A stretch of 64,000 nucleotides of DNA, taken from JAVBMJ01 sp031551275. Lineage in GTDB: Bacteria > Bacteroidota > Bacteroidia > Bacteroidales > Rikenellaceae. Under the pieces are notes generated by a model. That model searched no databases. It worked only from the letters and a program-made list of their open reading frames with translations, and was not told the origin of the DNA. Positions 15,980-24,671 of the stretch are shown here, piece after piece. The stretch is taken from contig JAVBNX010000016.1 in NCBI GenBank assembly GCA_031551275.1, positions 22,921 to 86,920 of the forward strand, read 5' to 3'. The position numbers were made by a program, and so were the translations under genes. The first letter of the stretch is position 1. Each line of letters begins with the position of its first letter.

Positions 15980-17254
15980 TTATCCTTTGTTCGCGCAACC
16001 GCAGGGTTTCTCGGGATCGAACGTATGGATTACTACCCCGGAGCGCAGCTTCGGCTCGAACCAGGTCGTCTTGGGCGGCATGATGTTGCCGCTGTCGGCG
16101 ATATCGACCAGTTGCTTCATCGAGACGGGGTACAACGCGAAAGCGACTTTCGTCTCGCCCGAGTCGACGCGCTTGGATAGCTCGCCCAGGCCCCTGATAC
16201 CGCCCACGAAGTCGATCCGCTTGTCGGTCCGCAGGTCGCTGATACCCAAAATCTTATCCAAAACCAGATCGGAGAGCACCGTCACGTCCAGCACCCCGAT
16301 CGGGTCGTTGTCGTTGTAGGTCCCCGGCTTGGCGGTCAGCGAATACCACTCCCCGTCGAGGTACATCCCGAAATGGTGCAGCCTGGCAGGTTTGCATACC
16401 TCCCTGCCGCAATTTTCGACCTCGAAATCGGCCGCCAAAGCGCTCAAAAACTCCTCTTTCGAGAGCCCGTTCAAATCCTTGACCAGGCGGTTGTAGTCGA
16501 TGATCCGCAGTTGGTTCTCGGGGAACACCACGGCCAAAAACCAGCAATACTCCTCATTGCCCGTGTGGTTGGGATTGCTGGCCGCGCACTCCTGCCCCAC
16601 CCTGGCGGCGGCGGCGGTCCTGTGGTGGCCGTCGGCGACGTATAGCGCGTCCATCGAGTTGAAGGCGCGCGTGATCGCGTCGATCGTCTCGCGGTCGGTC
16701 ACGGGCCACATCGTATGGCCGAACCCGTCCGCCGCCGTGAAGTCGTACTCGGGCGCGGAAGTCTCCACCACGCGGCGGACGATCAAATCGATGTCCGTGT
16801 TGGCGGGGTGCGAGAAGAACACCGGCTCGATGTTGGCCTTCTGGTTGCGTACGTGCAGCATACGGTCCTCCTCCTTGTCGGGGCGGGTCAGCTCGTGCTT
16901 CTTGATTTTACCGTCCAGATAGTCCTGGAAATGGCAGCACAAGGCGATCCCGTATTGGGTGCGGCCCTGCATGGTCTGCGCGTAGATATAGTAGTTCTCG
17001 GCGCAATCCTGCTTCAGCCAACCCTCGTCCTGCCATTTGGCAAAATTCTCGACGGCTTTGTCGTACACCTCCTGCGAGTGCTCGTCGGCGATGGGATCGA
17101 AATCGATCTCGGGCTTGATGATATGGAGCAGCGAGCGCTGCGTGGCCTCGTTCTTGGCCTCAACGGAGTTCAGCACGTCATAGGGACGCGATGCCACCTC
17201 GGCGGCGTACTCTTTCGGGGGCCTGATGGCGCAAAAGGGCTTTACCTTGACCAT
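15980..17254 (-). CDS. DUF1015 family protein
   Basis: Cytoplasmic protein of 424 residues. The N-terminus VKVKPFCAIRPPKEYAAEVA and the central ALYVADGHHRTAAAARVGQE (about 210-229) are DUF1015 hallmarks; the GHHR segment recalls ParB-like nuclease/kinase folds. Function unproven, but the family is regularly encoded next to serC and serA, as here (2 nt after serA), and a serine-kinase-type role has been suggested for this fold. The C-terminus ends in a CGCANKG tail. Confidence 0.88.
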   Translation of the reverse strand: MVKVKPFCAIRPPKEYAAEVASRPYDVLNSVEAKNEATQRSLLHIIKPEIDFDPIADEHSQEVYDKAVENFAKWQDEGWLKQDCAENYYIYAQTMQGRTQYGIALCCHFQDYLDGKIKKHELTRPDKEEDRMLHVRNQKANIEPVFFSHPANTDIDLIVRRVVETSAPEYDFTAADGFGHTMWPVTDRETIDAITRAFNSMDALYVADGHHRTAAAARVGQECAASNPNHTGNEEYCWFLAVVFPENQLRIIDYNRLVKDLNGLSKEEFLSALAADFEVENCGREVCKPARLHHFGMYLDGEWYSLTAKPGTYNDNDPIGVLDVTVLSDLVLDKILGISDLRTDKRIDFVGGIRGLGELSKRVDSGETKVAFALYPVSMKQLVDIADSGNIMPPKTTWFEPKLRSGVVIHTFDPEKPCGCANKG

Positions 17255-17256
17255 TT

Positions 17257-18180
17257 CTATTTGTTTACCTGGAATTTGCGGTCGTCGTGCAGGAAGAACT
17301 CCACGATCTGGCGCGCTGCGGCCAATCCGGCGTTCATGTTGGCCTCTGCGGTCTCGGCACCCATCTTCTTGGCTGTGGCGAAGACCCTGGTCCCGAATTT
17401 CTCATTCAACAGGGCCTGGCTGTCGGCGGCCACGTCGGTCACGTACTTGAGGTCCGTGCGCTCGGTCAGTACCTGGGCCAACCCCTGCTCGTCGATCACC
17501 TCCTTGCGCGCCGTGTTGACCAGGGTCGCGCCCTTGGGCATCCTGTTCAAAAGGTCGTAGTTGATCGATTTTTTGGTCTCGGCCGTGGCGGGGATGTGCA
17601 GCGAAACGTAGTCGCTCTTGGCGTAGAGCTCCTCGACGGAGTCCACCGCCCAAACGTCGTCGCACTTGAACACGCTCTTGTTGACCACATAGGGGTCGTA
17701 AGCGAGCACCTTCATGCCCAGCGCCTTGCCGTAACGCCCCACGATCCGGCCCACGTTGCCGTAGGCGTGGATGCCCAGCGTCTTGCCGCTGACCTCGGTG
17801 CCCGTACCGGGATTGAACTGGTTGCGGGCCATAAAGATCATCATGCCGATAGCCAGCTCGGCCACGGCGTTGGAGTTCTGGCCCGGGGTGTTCATCACCA
17901 CGATCCCGCGCGACGTGCACGCCTCGAGATCCACGTTGTCGTAGCCTGCTCCGGCCCTGACCACGATCTTGAGCTGCGGGGCGGCGGCCACCACCTCGGC
18001 GGTTACCTTGTCGCTGCGGATAATGATCGCGTCCACGTCGGCCACGGCGCTCAGAAGCTGCGCCTTGTCGGTGTATTTCTCCAGCAAAACGGACTCGTAG
18101 CCCGCGTCGGCGACGATCTGCCGGATGCCCTCCACCGCTGCTTTGGAGAAGGGTTTTTCGGTTGCAATAAGAACTTTCAT
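17257..18180 (-). CDS. serA: 3-phosphoglycerate dehydrogenase (short form)
   Basis: First enzyme of serine synthesis from 3-phosphoglycerate; 307 residues, without an ACT regulatory domain. D-isomer 2-hydroxyacid dehydrogenase motifs: GAGYDNVDLEAC (about 75), NSNAVAELAIGMMI, an NAD-binding GIHAYGNVGRIVG (about 145), and NTARKEVID carrying the substrate Arg. At the place of the usual TPHxGAST catalytic His the sequence reads TAKKMGAETAEAN, so Lys replaces His. The frame is open 24 codons further upstream; the ATG at 18180 gives the family start MKVLIATEKPF. Co-transcribed with serC. Confidence 0.9.
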   Translation of the reverse strand: MKVLIATEKPFSKAAVEGIRQIVADAGYESVLLEKYTDKAQLLSAVADVDAIIIRSDKVTAEVVAAAPQLKIVVRAGAGYDNVDLEACTSRGIVVMNTPGQNSNAVAELAIGMMIFMARNQFNPGTGTEVSGKTLGIHAYGNVGRIVGRYGKALGMKVLAYDPYVVNKSVFKCDDVWAVDSVEELYAKSDYVSLHIPATAETKKSINYDLLNRMPKGATLVNTARKEVIDEQGLAQVLTERTDLKYVTDVAADSQALLNEKFGTRVFATAKKMGAETAEANMNAGLAAARQIVEFFLHDDRKFQVNK

Positions 18181-18264
18181 GGTTTGTGTCAATGTCAGGA
18201 AATTGACGGTCTTCTGCTGCTTGCGCGGCTGGTATGTAACGAAGAGCGCCATTCCCCGGATTTT

Positions 18265-19335
18265 TTATGCCTTCATCGTCTCAAATTCCTTCATGCAATC
18301 CACCAAAGCCTGCACGCTTTCCAGCGGCAGCGCGTTGTAGCATGAAGCCCTGAAGCCGCCCACCAGACGGTGGCCCTTGATGCCGATCATGCCCTTCTCC
18401 TTGGCGAAGGCCATGAACTCGTCTGCCAGGTCCTCATAACCGTCGGCCATCACGAAGCAGATGTTCATCCTCGAACGATCCTCTTTGGCTGCGGTCCCTT
18501 TGAAGAGTTTGTTGCGGTCGATCTCCCCGTACAACAAATCGGCGCGCTGGGAAGCCCTTTTGTCCATCTCCTTCACGCCGCCCTGTTTCTTGACCCAGCG
18601 CAGGGTCTCCATCATGACGTAGATCGGGAATACGGGCGGGGTGTTGAACATCGACCCCTCCTTGATCTGGTTGCGGTAGTCGACCATCGAGGGCAACGCG
18701 CGCGACACCTTGCCCAGGATCTCGTCCCTGACGATCACGAAGGTCACCCCTGCGGGGCCCATGTTCTTCTGTGCGCCGCCGTAGATCAAACCGTATTTTT
18801 TCACGTCCAGTTCGCGGGAGAGGATATCGGAGCTCATATCGGCCACCAAGGTCACGGGCGAATCGATGTCCTTCATCAGCTCGGTGCCGTAGATGGTGTT
18901 GTTGGTGGTGATGTGGAGGTAATCCAGGTCTTTGGGAATATCGTATCCTTTGGGAACGTAGTTGAAATTTTTATCTTCCGACGAGGCCAAAACCACCGTC
19001 TCGCCGAAATTCTTAGCCTCCTTGATCGCTTTTTTCGCCCACACGCCGGTGTTCACGTAACCCGCCTTTTTCTCCAGCAGGTTGTAGGCGACATGGAAGA
19101 ATTGGGTGCTCGCGCCGCCTCCCAGAAACAGGATGCTGTACCCTTCGGGAACGTTCAAAAGTTCACGGAGTAACGCCTCGGCCTCGCTCACGACCGCTTC
19201 GAACTCTTTGGTCCGGTGCGATATCTCGAGGATCGACAAACCGGAACCGTTAAAATCAAGAACCGCTTTGGCCGATGCTTCGATCGCTTCGCGAGGCAGG
19301 ATGGAAGGTCCCGCGTTAAAGTTGTGCTTTTTCAT
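18265..19335 (-). CDS. serC: Phosphoserine aminotransferase
   Basis: PLP enzyme (356 residues) converting 3-phosphohydroxypyruvate to phosphoserine, the step after SerA. Start motif KHNFNAGPSILPREA; LGGGASTQFFHVAYNLL binds PLP phosphate; the Schiff-base Lys is in YGGAQKNMGPAGV; the C-terminal GHRLVGGFRASCYNAL completes the active site. First gene of serC-serA-DUF1015, with a consensus promoter at 19394. Confidence 0.96.
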   Translation of the reverse strand: MKKHNFNAGPSILPREAIEASAKAVLDFNGSGLSILEISHRTKEFEAVVSEAEALLRELLNVPEGYSILFLGGGASTQFFHVAYNLLEKKAGYVNTGVWAKKAIKEAKNFGETVVLASSEDKNFNYVPKGYDIPKDLDYLHITTNNTIYGTELMKDIDSPVTLVADMSSDILSRELDVKKYGLIYGGAQKNMGPAGVTFVIVRDEILGKVSRALPSMVDYRNQIKEGSMFNTPPVFPIYVMMETLRWVKKQGGVKEMDKRASQRADLLYGEIDRNKLFKGTAAKEDRSRMNICFVMADGYEDLADEFMAFAKEKGMIGIKGHRLVGGFRASCYNALPLESVQALVDCMKEFETMKA

Positions 19336-19393
19336 AATTTGCTGTCAATTAGTAAATTGAACCCACGTTCAGGTTTTGTCATGCTTATCGTTG

Positions 19394-19401
19394 CAAAGAT
19401 A
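19394..19401 (-). promoter_or_regulatory. -7 box of the serC operon
   Basis: Minus-strand TATCTTTG, about 60 nt upstream of the serC start. Confidence 0.7.
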
Positions 19402-19548
19402 TGTAAAATTCTTAATAATGTTTTCTGCATCCCTATAAAATGTTGTTAACATATTAACATCAGAAGATCAGGACAACAAAAAAGCGCTTTGGGACTTGCC
19501 ATTCCGGGCAAAAATCGCGACTTTTGCCGGATGCAGAAACACAAAACA

Positions 19549-20349
19549 ATGAACAAAAGTCACATAGCCCTTCTGGCCACCCTGCTCTTTAGCGCCTGCG
19601 ACCTGATCGAGTACCACCCCTACGACGTGGACGTAAGCGGGGAAAAGAACGTAAACGCCAAGAACATAGCCCGCATAGAGGCCGCCTGCGCGGGCAAACA
19701 GACAGTGAAGTTCGTCATGATGGGCGACTCGCAACGCTGGTACGACGAGACCGAGGACATGGTCAAGCACGTCAACGCCCGCCAGGACATCGACTTTGTG
19801 ATCCACGGGGGCGACATCTCCGACTTCGGCCTGACCAAGGAGTTTATCTGGGTCCGCGACATCATGGCCCACCTCCGGGTCCCCTACGTCGCGTTGATCG
19901 GCAACCACGACGTGATCGGCCACGGCAGCCTGGTCTACAAGGAGATCTACGGCGCCGACAACTTCGCTTTCACGGCGGGCGCCTACCGCTTTATCTGCAT
20001 GAACACCTGCGCGTTGGAGTACGACTACACCCACCCCGTCCCCGATTTGAACTTCATGTACGGCGAGCTGGATGGCATGACCCCGGAGATCATCCGTGCC
20101 GTGCCCGTCATGCACGTACCGCCCGGGGCCTACGAGTTCAACAACAACGTCGCCCGAGTCTTCCACGAGTTGATCAAGCGCCTGCCCGCCGCGGATTTCT
20201 GCCTCCACGCCCACGATCACAGGCTCGAGGAGCGCGACCTGTTCGACGACGGGCTCATCTACTACGGCTCCGACTGCATGGCCCACCGCAATTATATGGT
20301 ATTCACTTTAACGCCCGAAGGGTACACGCATGAGGTCGTCTATTTTTAG
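19549..20349 (+). CDS. Metallophosphoesterase lipoprotein
   Basis: Exported calcineurin-like phosphoesterase of 266 residues. The start MNKSHIALLATLLFSAC gives a clean lipoprotein signal (Cys17), so the ATG at 19549 is chosen over upstream in-frame ATGs. Metal-binding motifs in order: MGDSQRW (about 59, with Asp), HGGDISDFG (about 86), IGNHDVIGHG (about 120) and HAHDHRLEE (about 221). The substrate is unknown. Overlaps the next gene by 20 nt, so the two are probably translated from one message. Confidence 0.88.
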   Translation: MNKSHIALLATLLFSACDLIEYHPYDVDVSGEKNVNAKNIARIEAACAGKQTVKFVMMGDSQRWYDETEDMVKHVNARQDIDFVIHGGDISDFGLTKEFIWVRDIMAHLRVPYVALIGNHDVIGHGSLVYKEIYGADNFAFTAGAYRFICMNTCALEYDYTHPVPDLNFMYGELDGMTPEIIRAVPVMHVPPGAYEFNNNVARVFHELIKRLPAADFCLHAHDHRLEERDLFDDGLIYYGSDCMAHRNYMVFTLTPEGYTHEVVYF

Positions 20350-21040
20350 CCTGCTCGCGGCCCTTGTGCTGCTCCCCCCGGCCGCCAGGGCTGCGGAGTC
20401 TGCCGAAAAAGCGGACACGGCGATCACGATCGGCGAAACGGTCCCGGTGGACCGGCAAGAGCGCTGGCTGCTCTGGGCGGCGAACTACCACCGCAAACAG
20501 CAGGACAGGTACGCCAAAGGATGGAGCAAACTGATCCCCTCGCAGGTCAAGCTGCAATACGCGGGCTCGATCGGCTTCCTCTCCCTGGGCCCCGGCTGGG
20601 ACTACGGCAAAAAAAAGCAGTGGGAGACCGACCTTCTGCTGGGCATCGTGCCCAACTTCTCGCGCGGCAAGGCGGCGATGAGCTTCACGGTCAAGGAGAC
20701 CTACACCCCCTGGAGCGTCAAGATGACGGGGAGGTGGTCCTTCGAACCCCTCTCGACGGGGCTCTTCGTCAACTCGGTCTTCGACGAGGATTTCTGGGTC
20801 AGGGAACCCGAGCGCTACCCGAAAAATTACTACAAATTCTCCACGCGCGTCCGCTTCCACGTCTTCCTCGCGCAGCGGTTCACCGTCACGCCCAACCCCT
20901 ACATCCCCACCCGGCAGCTCTCTTTCTACTACGAGCTCTCCACCTGCGACCTCTACATCATGACCAAAGCGACCAACCGCTACGTGGCCCTGCACGATAT
21001 CCTGAGCCTCGCTTTCGGCATCAGGCTGCAATTTCTATAA
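20330..21040 (+). CDS. Exported beta-rich protein, probable outer-membrane barrel
   Basis: A 236-residue protein with a signal peptide (RSSIFSLLAALVLLPPAARA). The mature part alternates polar and aromatic residues in short strands (for example SIGFLSLGPGWDYGKK, WETDLLLGIVPNFS, RVRFHVFLAQRFTVTPNPY) and ends AFGIRLQFL, with a terminal hydrophobic residue as in outer-membrane barrels. I do not recognise a named family. It overlaps the metallophosphoesterase gene by 20 nt. Confidence 0.75.
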   Translation: MRSSIFSLLAALVLLPPAARAAESAEKADTAITIGETVPVDRQERWLLWAANYHRKQQDRYAKGWSKLIPSQVKLQYAGSIGFLSLGPGWDYGKKKQWETDLLLGIVPNFSRGKAAMSFTVKETYTPWSVKMTGRWSFEPLSTGLFVNSVFDEDFWVREPERYPKNYYKFSTRVRFHVFLAQRFTVTPNPYIPTRQLSFYYELSTCDLYIMTKATNRYVALHDILSLAFGIRLQFL

Positions 21041-21047
21041 AATTCAT

Positions 21048-21055
21048 TAACTTTG
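21048..21055 (+). promoter_or_regulatory. -7 box of the yicC-gmk-nadD operon
   Basis: TAACTTTG, about 20 nt before the yicC start. Confidence 0.7.
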
Positions 21056-21075
21056 CCTCTTAAACACAGAGTAAG

Positions 21076-21951
21076 ATGCAAAAGTCGATGACCGGATACG
21101 GCAAAGGCGAAGCCGCCGCCGGGGACGTGAAGTTTTCCGTAGAGATAAAATCGCTGAACAGCAAGCAACTCGACCTCTCGGTCAGGATGCCGTCCAGGTA
21201 CCGGCCGTTGGAGTACGAGTTGAGGAACGCCCTCTCCAAATCGGTCGTCCGGGGCAAGGTCGAGGTCTCGCTCGGTTGCGAGAGCTCGAAAGCCACCCCC
21301 CGCGCCACGGTCAACCGCGACATCTTCCGCAATTACTTCGAGCAGTTCGCCGCTTTGGGCCTCAGTGAATGGGACACGCCCCAGGTACAGGCCGCGGCGC
21401 TCTCCACGATCGCCGCCCTGCCCGAGACCGTCAACAGCGAGACGGGCGAACTCAGCCCCGAGGAGACCGCCGCCGTCAATAAAGCGACCGCCAAGGCCCT
21501 GGAAGCCTTCGACGCCTTCCGCACCCAGGAGGGCGAAAAACTGGAACAGGAACTGTTGGGCCGCGTGGAGACGATCCTCTCCCTGCGCGAAAAAGTTACC
21601 CCGTTGGAGGGCGAGCGCATCGAAGCCGTCCGCAAGAAGATCGCCGAGGGCATCGAGGCCCTGGCCCTGAAACCCGACATGAACCGCCTGGAGCAGGAGA
21701 TGATCTTCTACATAGAGAAGATGGATGTCACCGAGGAAAAAGTGCGCCTCCAGGCCCATTGCGACTACTTCCGCGAGGTGGCCGCCACCGAAGCCGCCGC
21801 CGGCCGCAAGCTGGGCTTCATCGCCCAGGAGATGGGCCGCGAGATCAACACCTTAGGCTCGAAGGCATCCCACCAGCAGATCCAGAAGATCGTGGTCGAA
21901 ATGAAGGACGAACTCGAAAAGATCAAGGAACAGATACTTAATATATTATAG
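21076..21951 (+). CDS. yicC: YicC family protein
   Basis: Cytoplasmic protein of 291 residues, full-length. N-terminal SMTGYGKGEA and SVEIKSLNSKQLDLSVRMP, and C-terminal GRKLGFIAQEMGREINTLGSKA are the YicC_N and DUF1732 signatures. YicC proteins have been reported as endoribonucleases acting on RNA; the immediate neighbour gmk (5 nt) is a conserved pairing. Confidence 0.95.
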   Translation: MQKSMTGYGKGEAAAGDVKFSVEIKSLNSKQLDLSVRMPSRYRPLEYELRNALSKSVVRGKVEVSLGCESSKATPRATVNRDIFRNYFEQFAALGLSEWDTPQVQAAALSTIAALPETVNSETGELSPEETAAVNKATAKALEAFDAFRTQEGEKLEQELLGRVETILSLREKVTPLEGERIEAVRKKIAEGIEALALKPDMNRLEQEMIFYIEKMDVTEEKVRLQAHCDYFREVAATEAAAGRKLGFIAQEMGREINTLGSKASHQQIQKIVVEMKDELEKIKEQILNIL

Positions 21952-21956
21952 CCGCC

Positions 21957-22514
21957 ATGAAACTCATCATACTCTCCGCCCCCTCGGGATCGGGCAAGAC
22001 CACCATCATCCGCCGCCTTCTGACGCGCTTCCCCAAGCTGGAATTCTCCGTCTCGGCCACCAGCCGCCAGCCCCGCCCGGGCGAGCGCGACGGGGTGGAC
22101 TACTACTTCATTACCCCTCAGGAGTTCGCCCACAAGGTCTCCCGGGGCGAGTTCGTCGAGTGGGAGGAGGTCTACGCCGGCACGTGCTACGGAACCCTGC
22201 GCTCGGAGTTGGAACGCATCGACAAGGCGGGCAAGACGGTGATCTTCGACGTGGACGTGGTGGGCGGTTTGCGCCTCAAGGAGATCTTCGGGAGGGACGC
22301 GCTGGCGATCTTCGTGCAGCCCCCCTCGATCCCCGAGCTGAAAAAGCGGCTGATGTACCGCGGGACCGACTCGCCCGACGTGATCGAAAAGCGCGTCGAG
22401 AAGGCCGAGCAGGAGCTCTCCTTCGCGCCGAAGTTCGACCGGGTGGTCGTCAACGACATCCTCGAGGACGCCATCGACCAGGTCGGCGAGGCGATCGAAA
22501 AATTCACCGCATAA
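21957..22514 (+). CDS. gmk: Guanylate kinase
   Basis: Phosphorylates GMP to GDP with ATP. Full-length, 185 residues. P-loop LSAPSGSGKTTIIRR (about 4-18), GMP-binding SATSRQPRPGERDGVDYYF (about 36-54) and the lid/core VIFDVDVVGGLRLKE are present. Cytoplasmic; lies between yicC and nadD in one transcription unit. Confidence 0.97.
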   Translation: MKLIILSAPSGSGKTTIIRRLLTRFPKLEFSVSATSRQPRPGERDGVDYYFITPQEFAHKVSRGEFVEWEEVYAGTCYGTLRSELERIDKAGKTVIFDVDVVGGLRLKEIFGRDALAIFVQPPSIPELKKRLMYRGTDSPDVIEKRVEKAEQELSFAPKFDRVVVNDILEDAIDQVGEAIEKFTA

Positions 22515-22524
22515 ATCCCTCCCC

Positions 22525-23292
22525 ATGGCCTATCGGGTAGCCGTATACCCCGGATCGTTCAACCCCATCCATTGGGGCCACATCTCCATCGCCCGCCACA
22601 TCCTGCACACCAACCTGGCGGACGAGGTCTGGCTGTTGGTCTCGCCCCGCAACCCGTTGAAGGAGGACGTCGATTTGGCCTCCAACAACGAGCGCTTCGA
22701 CATGGTGGAGCTGGCCCTGGAGGAGGCGGGCGACCTCTACGAGGTGGTCCCCGCGGGCCTCGAGTGGCAGTTGCCCCAGCCCAACTACACGATCGACACG
22801 ATGCGCTACCTGGACAGCGTGAACGTGAACAACTACCAGTACTCGCTGGTAATCGGCAGCGACAACCTGGCCTGCTTCGAGCGCTGGAAGAGCTACAAGA
22901 CCCTGTTGAAAAACTACCCCATCCTGGTCTACCCGCGCGAAGGCTACCGCAAAGAGGATATCCCGTTGTCCCGCCGCGTTACCTGGATGGACGACGCCCC
23001 CTTGCTATCCTGCTCCTCGACGCAGGTCCGGCGCATGGTCGCCGCCGGGCAGGACGTCTCCTCACTGGTCGGCGCCTCGGTGGCGCACTACATCGAACAA
23101 AACGGCCTCTACCACCCCGCCTATTTCATGGAGCGCGGCAAACGCTACATGAAACTCTCGCAATACGACCTGGCCCTGAACGATTTCCTGCGCGTGCAAA
23201 AGATGGACCCCGACAACACCGAGGCGCAGCAATTCATCGACATCATCCGCGCCATCTTCGAGTTCCGCTACCTGGACCAGTACAACCCCTGA
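22525..23292 (+). CDS. nadD: Nicotinate-nucleotide adenylyltransferase with C-terminal TPR-like tail
   Basis: Makes deamido-NAD from nicotinate mononucleotide and ATP. Nucleotidyltransferase motifs: YPGSFNPIHWGHISIAR (HxGH, about 8-24) and SCSSTQVRRM (SSTxxR type, about 162). The catalytic part ends near residue 197; the remaining ~58 residues (ERGKRYMKLSQYDLALNDFL and on) look like one TPR helical pair and make the protein longer than the usual ~190-200. The extension is in frame with no sign of frameshift. Third gene of the yicC operon; a terminator follows. Confidence 0.92.
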   Translation: MAYRVAVYPGSFNPIHWGHISIARHILHTNLADEVWLLVSPRNPLKEDVDLASNNERFDMVELALEEAGDLYEVVPAGLEWQLPQPNYTIDTMRYLDSVNVNNYQYSLVIGSDNLACFERWKSYKTLLKNYPILVYPREGYRKEDIPLSRRVTWMDDAPLLSCSSTQVRRMVAAGQDVSSLVGASVAHYIEQNGLYHPAYFMERGKRYMKLSQYDLALNDFLRVQKMDPDNTEAQQFIDIIRAIFEFRYLDQYNP

Positions 23293-23355
23293 GTACGAAG
23301 TCGAGGGTATGTGCAAAAATAGACAACGGCGTTTCGAGCATCACCGTCCCGAAAA

Positions 23356-23390
23356 CAGCCCCGGCAAACAATTTGCCGGGGCTGCCTTTT
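23356..23390 (+). terminator. Terminator of the yicC-gmk-nadD operon
   Basis: Stem AGCCCCGGCAAA / TTTGCCGGGGCT with a short loop, followed by GCCTTTT. Confidence 0.9.
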
Positions 23391-23561
23391 CATGGTATTC
23401 CCCCATACCAATACCTGGCGAAATCTTCCGATTCATCACGTCCGGAATCCTCTGGCAGCGTAAACTCTTTTTGACACCCGGCAAGAAGAAAATATGAGAT
23501 AACGCGGATTTCTGCACAGTTTTTGTAAACTGCTCATACCGAACGCATAAAACCGTAAACC

Positions 23562-24671
23562 ATGAAATACAGAGAACTCCTTGCCTTGCTTCTTCCTCTG
23601 GCCGCTTTGGCGGGATGCTTCGATGACGGACCCTGTCCTCCCGCTTCGACCACCGCGACACCCGATGCACTCCATTTTCCCTCTACAGGAGGCAGCACTC
23701 CGGTCATGGTCAACAGCACCTCGGCATGGAACGTCTCATCCAAACCCGACTGGTGCACCCTCTCACCCGACCACGGGGGACATGGCGACACACCGGTTAC
23801 CGTATCGGTCGGCATACGGAATGAGAGCAACCCGACGACCGGCCAGATCACTCTCCTCTCCGCAGACGGCACCTCGGCCGTGATCGAGGTGGTCCAAAGC
23901 CTGACCGACCGGGAAGCCCTGATCGAACTGTACAACGCCACCAACGGCCCCGGCTGGACGACCAGCACCAACTGGACAAGCTCCGCCCCCCTGTCGGACT
24001 GGTACGGCATAATGACCGACGCCGACGGCCGGGTGATCAACGTCAACCTGGACGGCAATACGTTACAAGGCACGATTCCGCCCAGCATAGGCTCTCTGAC
24101 CCAATTGCAGGCATTGAATTTTACAACCAACCAGCTTACGGGAAGCATCCCCGCATCGGTATGGACGCTCACCGGCCTTAGGGTCCTGGGTATGGGGAGC
24201 AACCAGCTCACAGGCACCATTTCGGGCATATCCAACCTGGTCAACCTGACCAATGTCCACCTGAGCTACAACCAGTTATCCGGCGGACTGCCTCCGAATC
24301 TGGGCGATTTGACCGGCCTGCTCTATTTCTCGGTCGACAACAACAACATGACCGGCGTCATTCCCGAGAGCATTACCGGGCTCACACAGTTCCAGCTGTT
24401 CAACCTCTCGTCCAACGGATTCTCCGGCCCGATCCCCGAAAACATAGGCTCAGTAACAACCCTGGTCTACCTTTACCTGAGCCACAACAACCTGACGGGT
24501 AACATCCCCGCATCGGTGGCCGACCTGACCCTGCTGGACACATTCAATGTTTCCAAAAACCTGCTTTCCGGCACGGTTCCCCAAGCCGTGCAGGATATGC
24601 CCCAATGGAGTACATTCGTGGGCAACAACTGGATCAATCCCCAGCAAAACGGAAATACATTGATCTACTGA
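23562..24671 (+). CDS. BACON and leucine-rich-repeat lipoprotein
   Basis: Surface lipoprotein of 369 residues. Lipobox LAGC (Cys19). A BACON domain (about 32-113; WNVSSKPDWCTLSP, GQITLLSADGTSAVIEVVQ) is followed by an LRR N-cap (ALIELYNATNGPGWTTSTNW) and about eight plant-type repeats of the LTGSIPASVWTLTGLRVL pattern (about 160-345). Such proteins are common in gut Bacteroidetes and are thought to mediate adhesion or glycan contacts; the ligand here is unknown. The 3' end overlaps the convergent fucosidase gene by 7 nt. Confidence 0.88.
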   Translation: MKYRELLALLLPLAALAGCFDDGPCPPASTTATPDALHFPSTGGSTPVMVNSTSAWNVSSKPDWCTLSPDHGGHGDTPVTVSVGIRNESNPTTGQITLLSADGTSAVIEVVQSLTDREALIELYNATNGPGWTTSTNWTSSAPLSDWYGIMTDADGRVINVNLDGNTLQGTIPPSIGSLTQLQALNFTTNQLTGSIPASVWTLTGLRVLGMGSNQLTGTISGISNLVNLTNVHLSYNQLSGGLPPNLGDLTGLLYFSVDNNNMTGVIPESITGLTQFQLFNLSSNGFSGPIPENIGSVTTLVYLYLSHNNLTGNIPASVADLTLLDTFNVSKNLLSGTVPQAVQDMPQWSTFVGNNWINPQQNGNTLIY

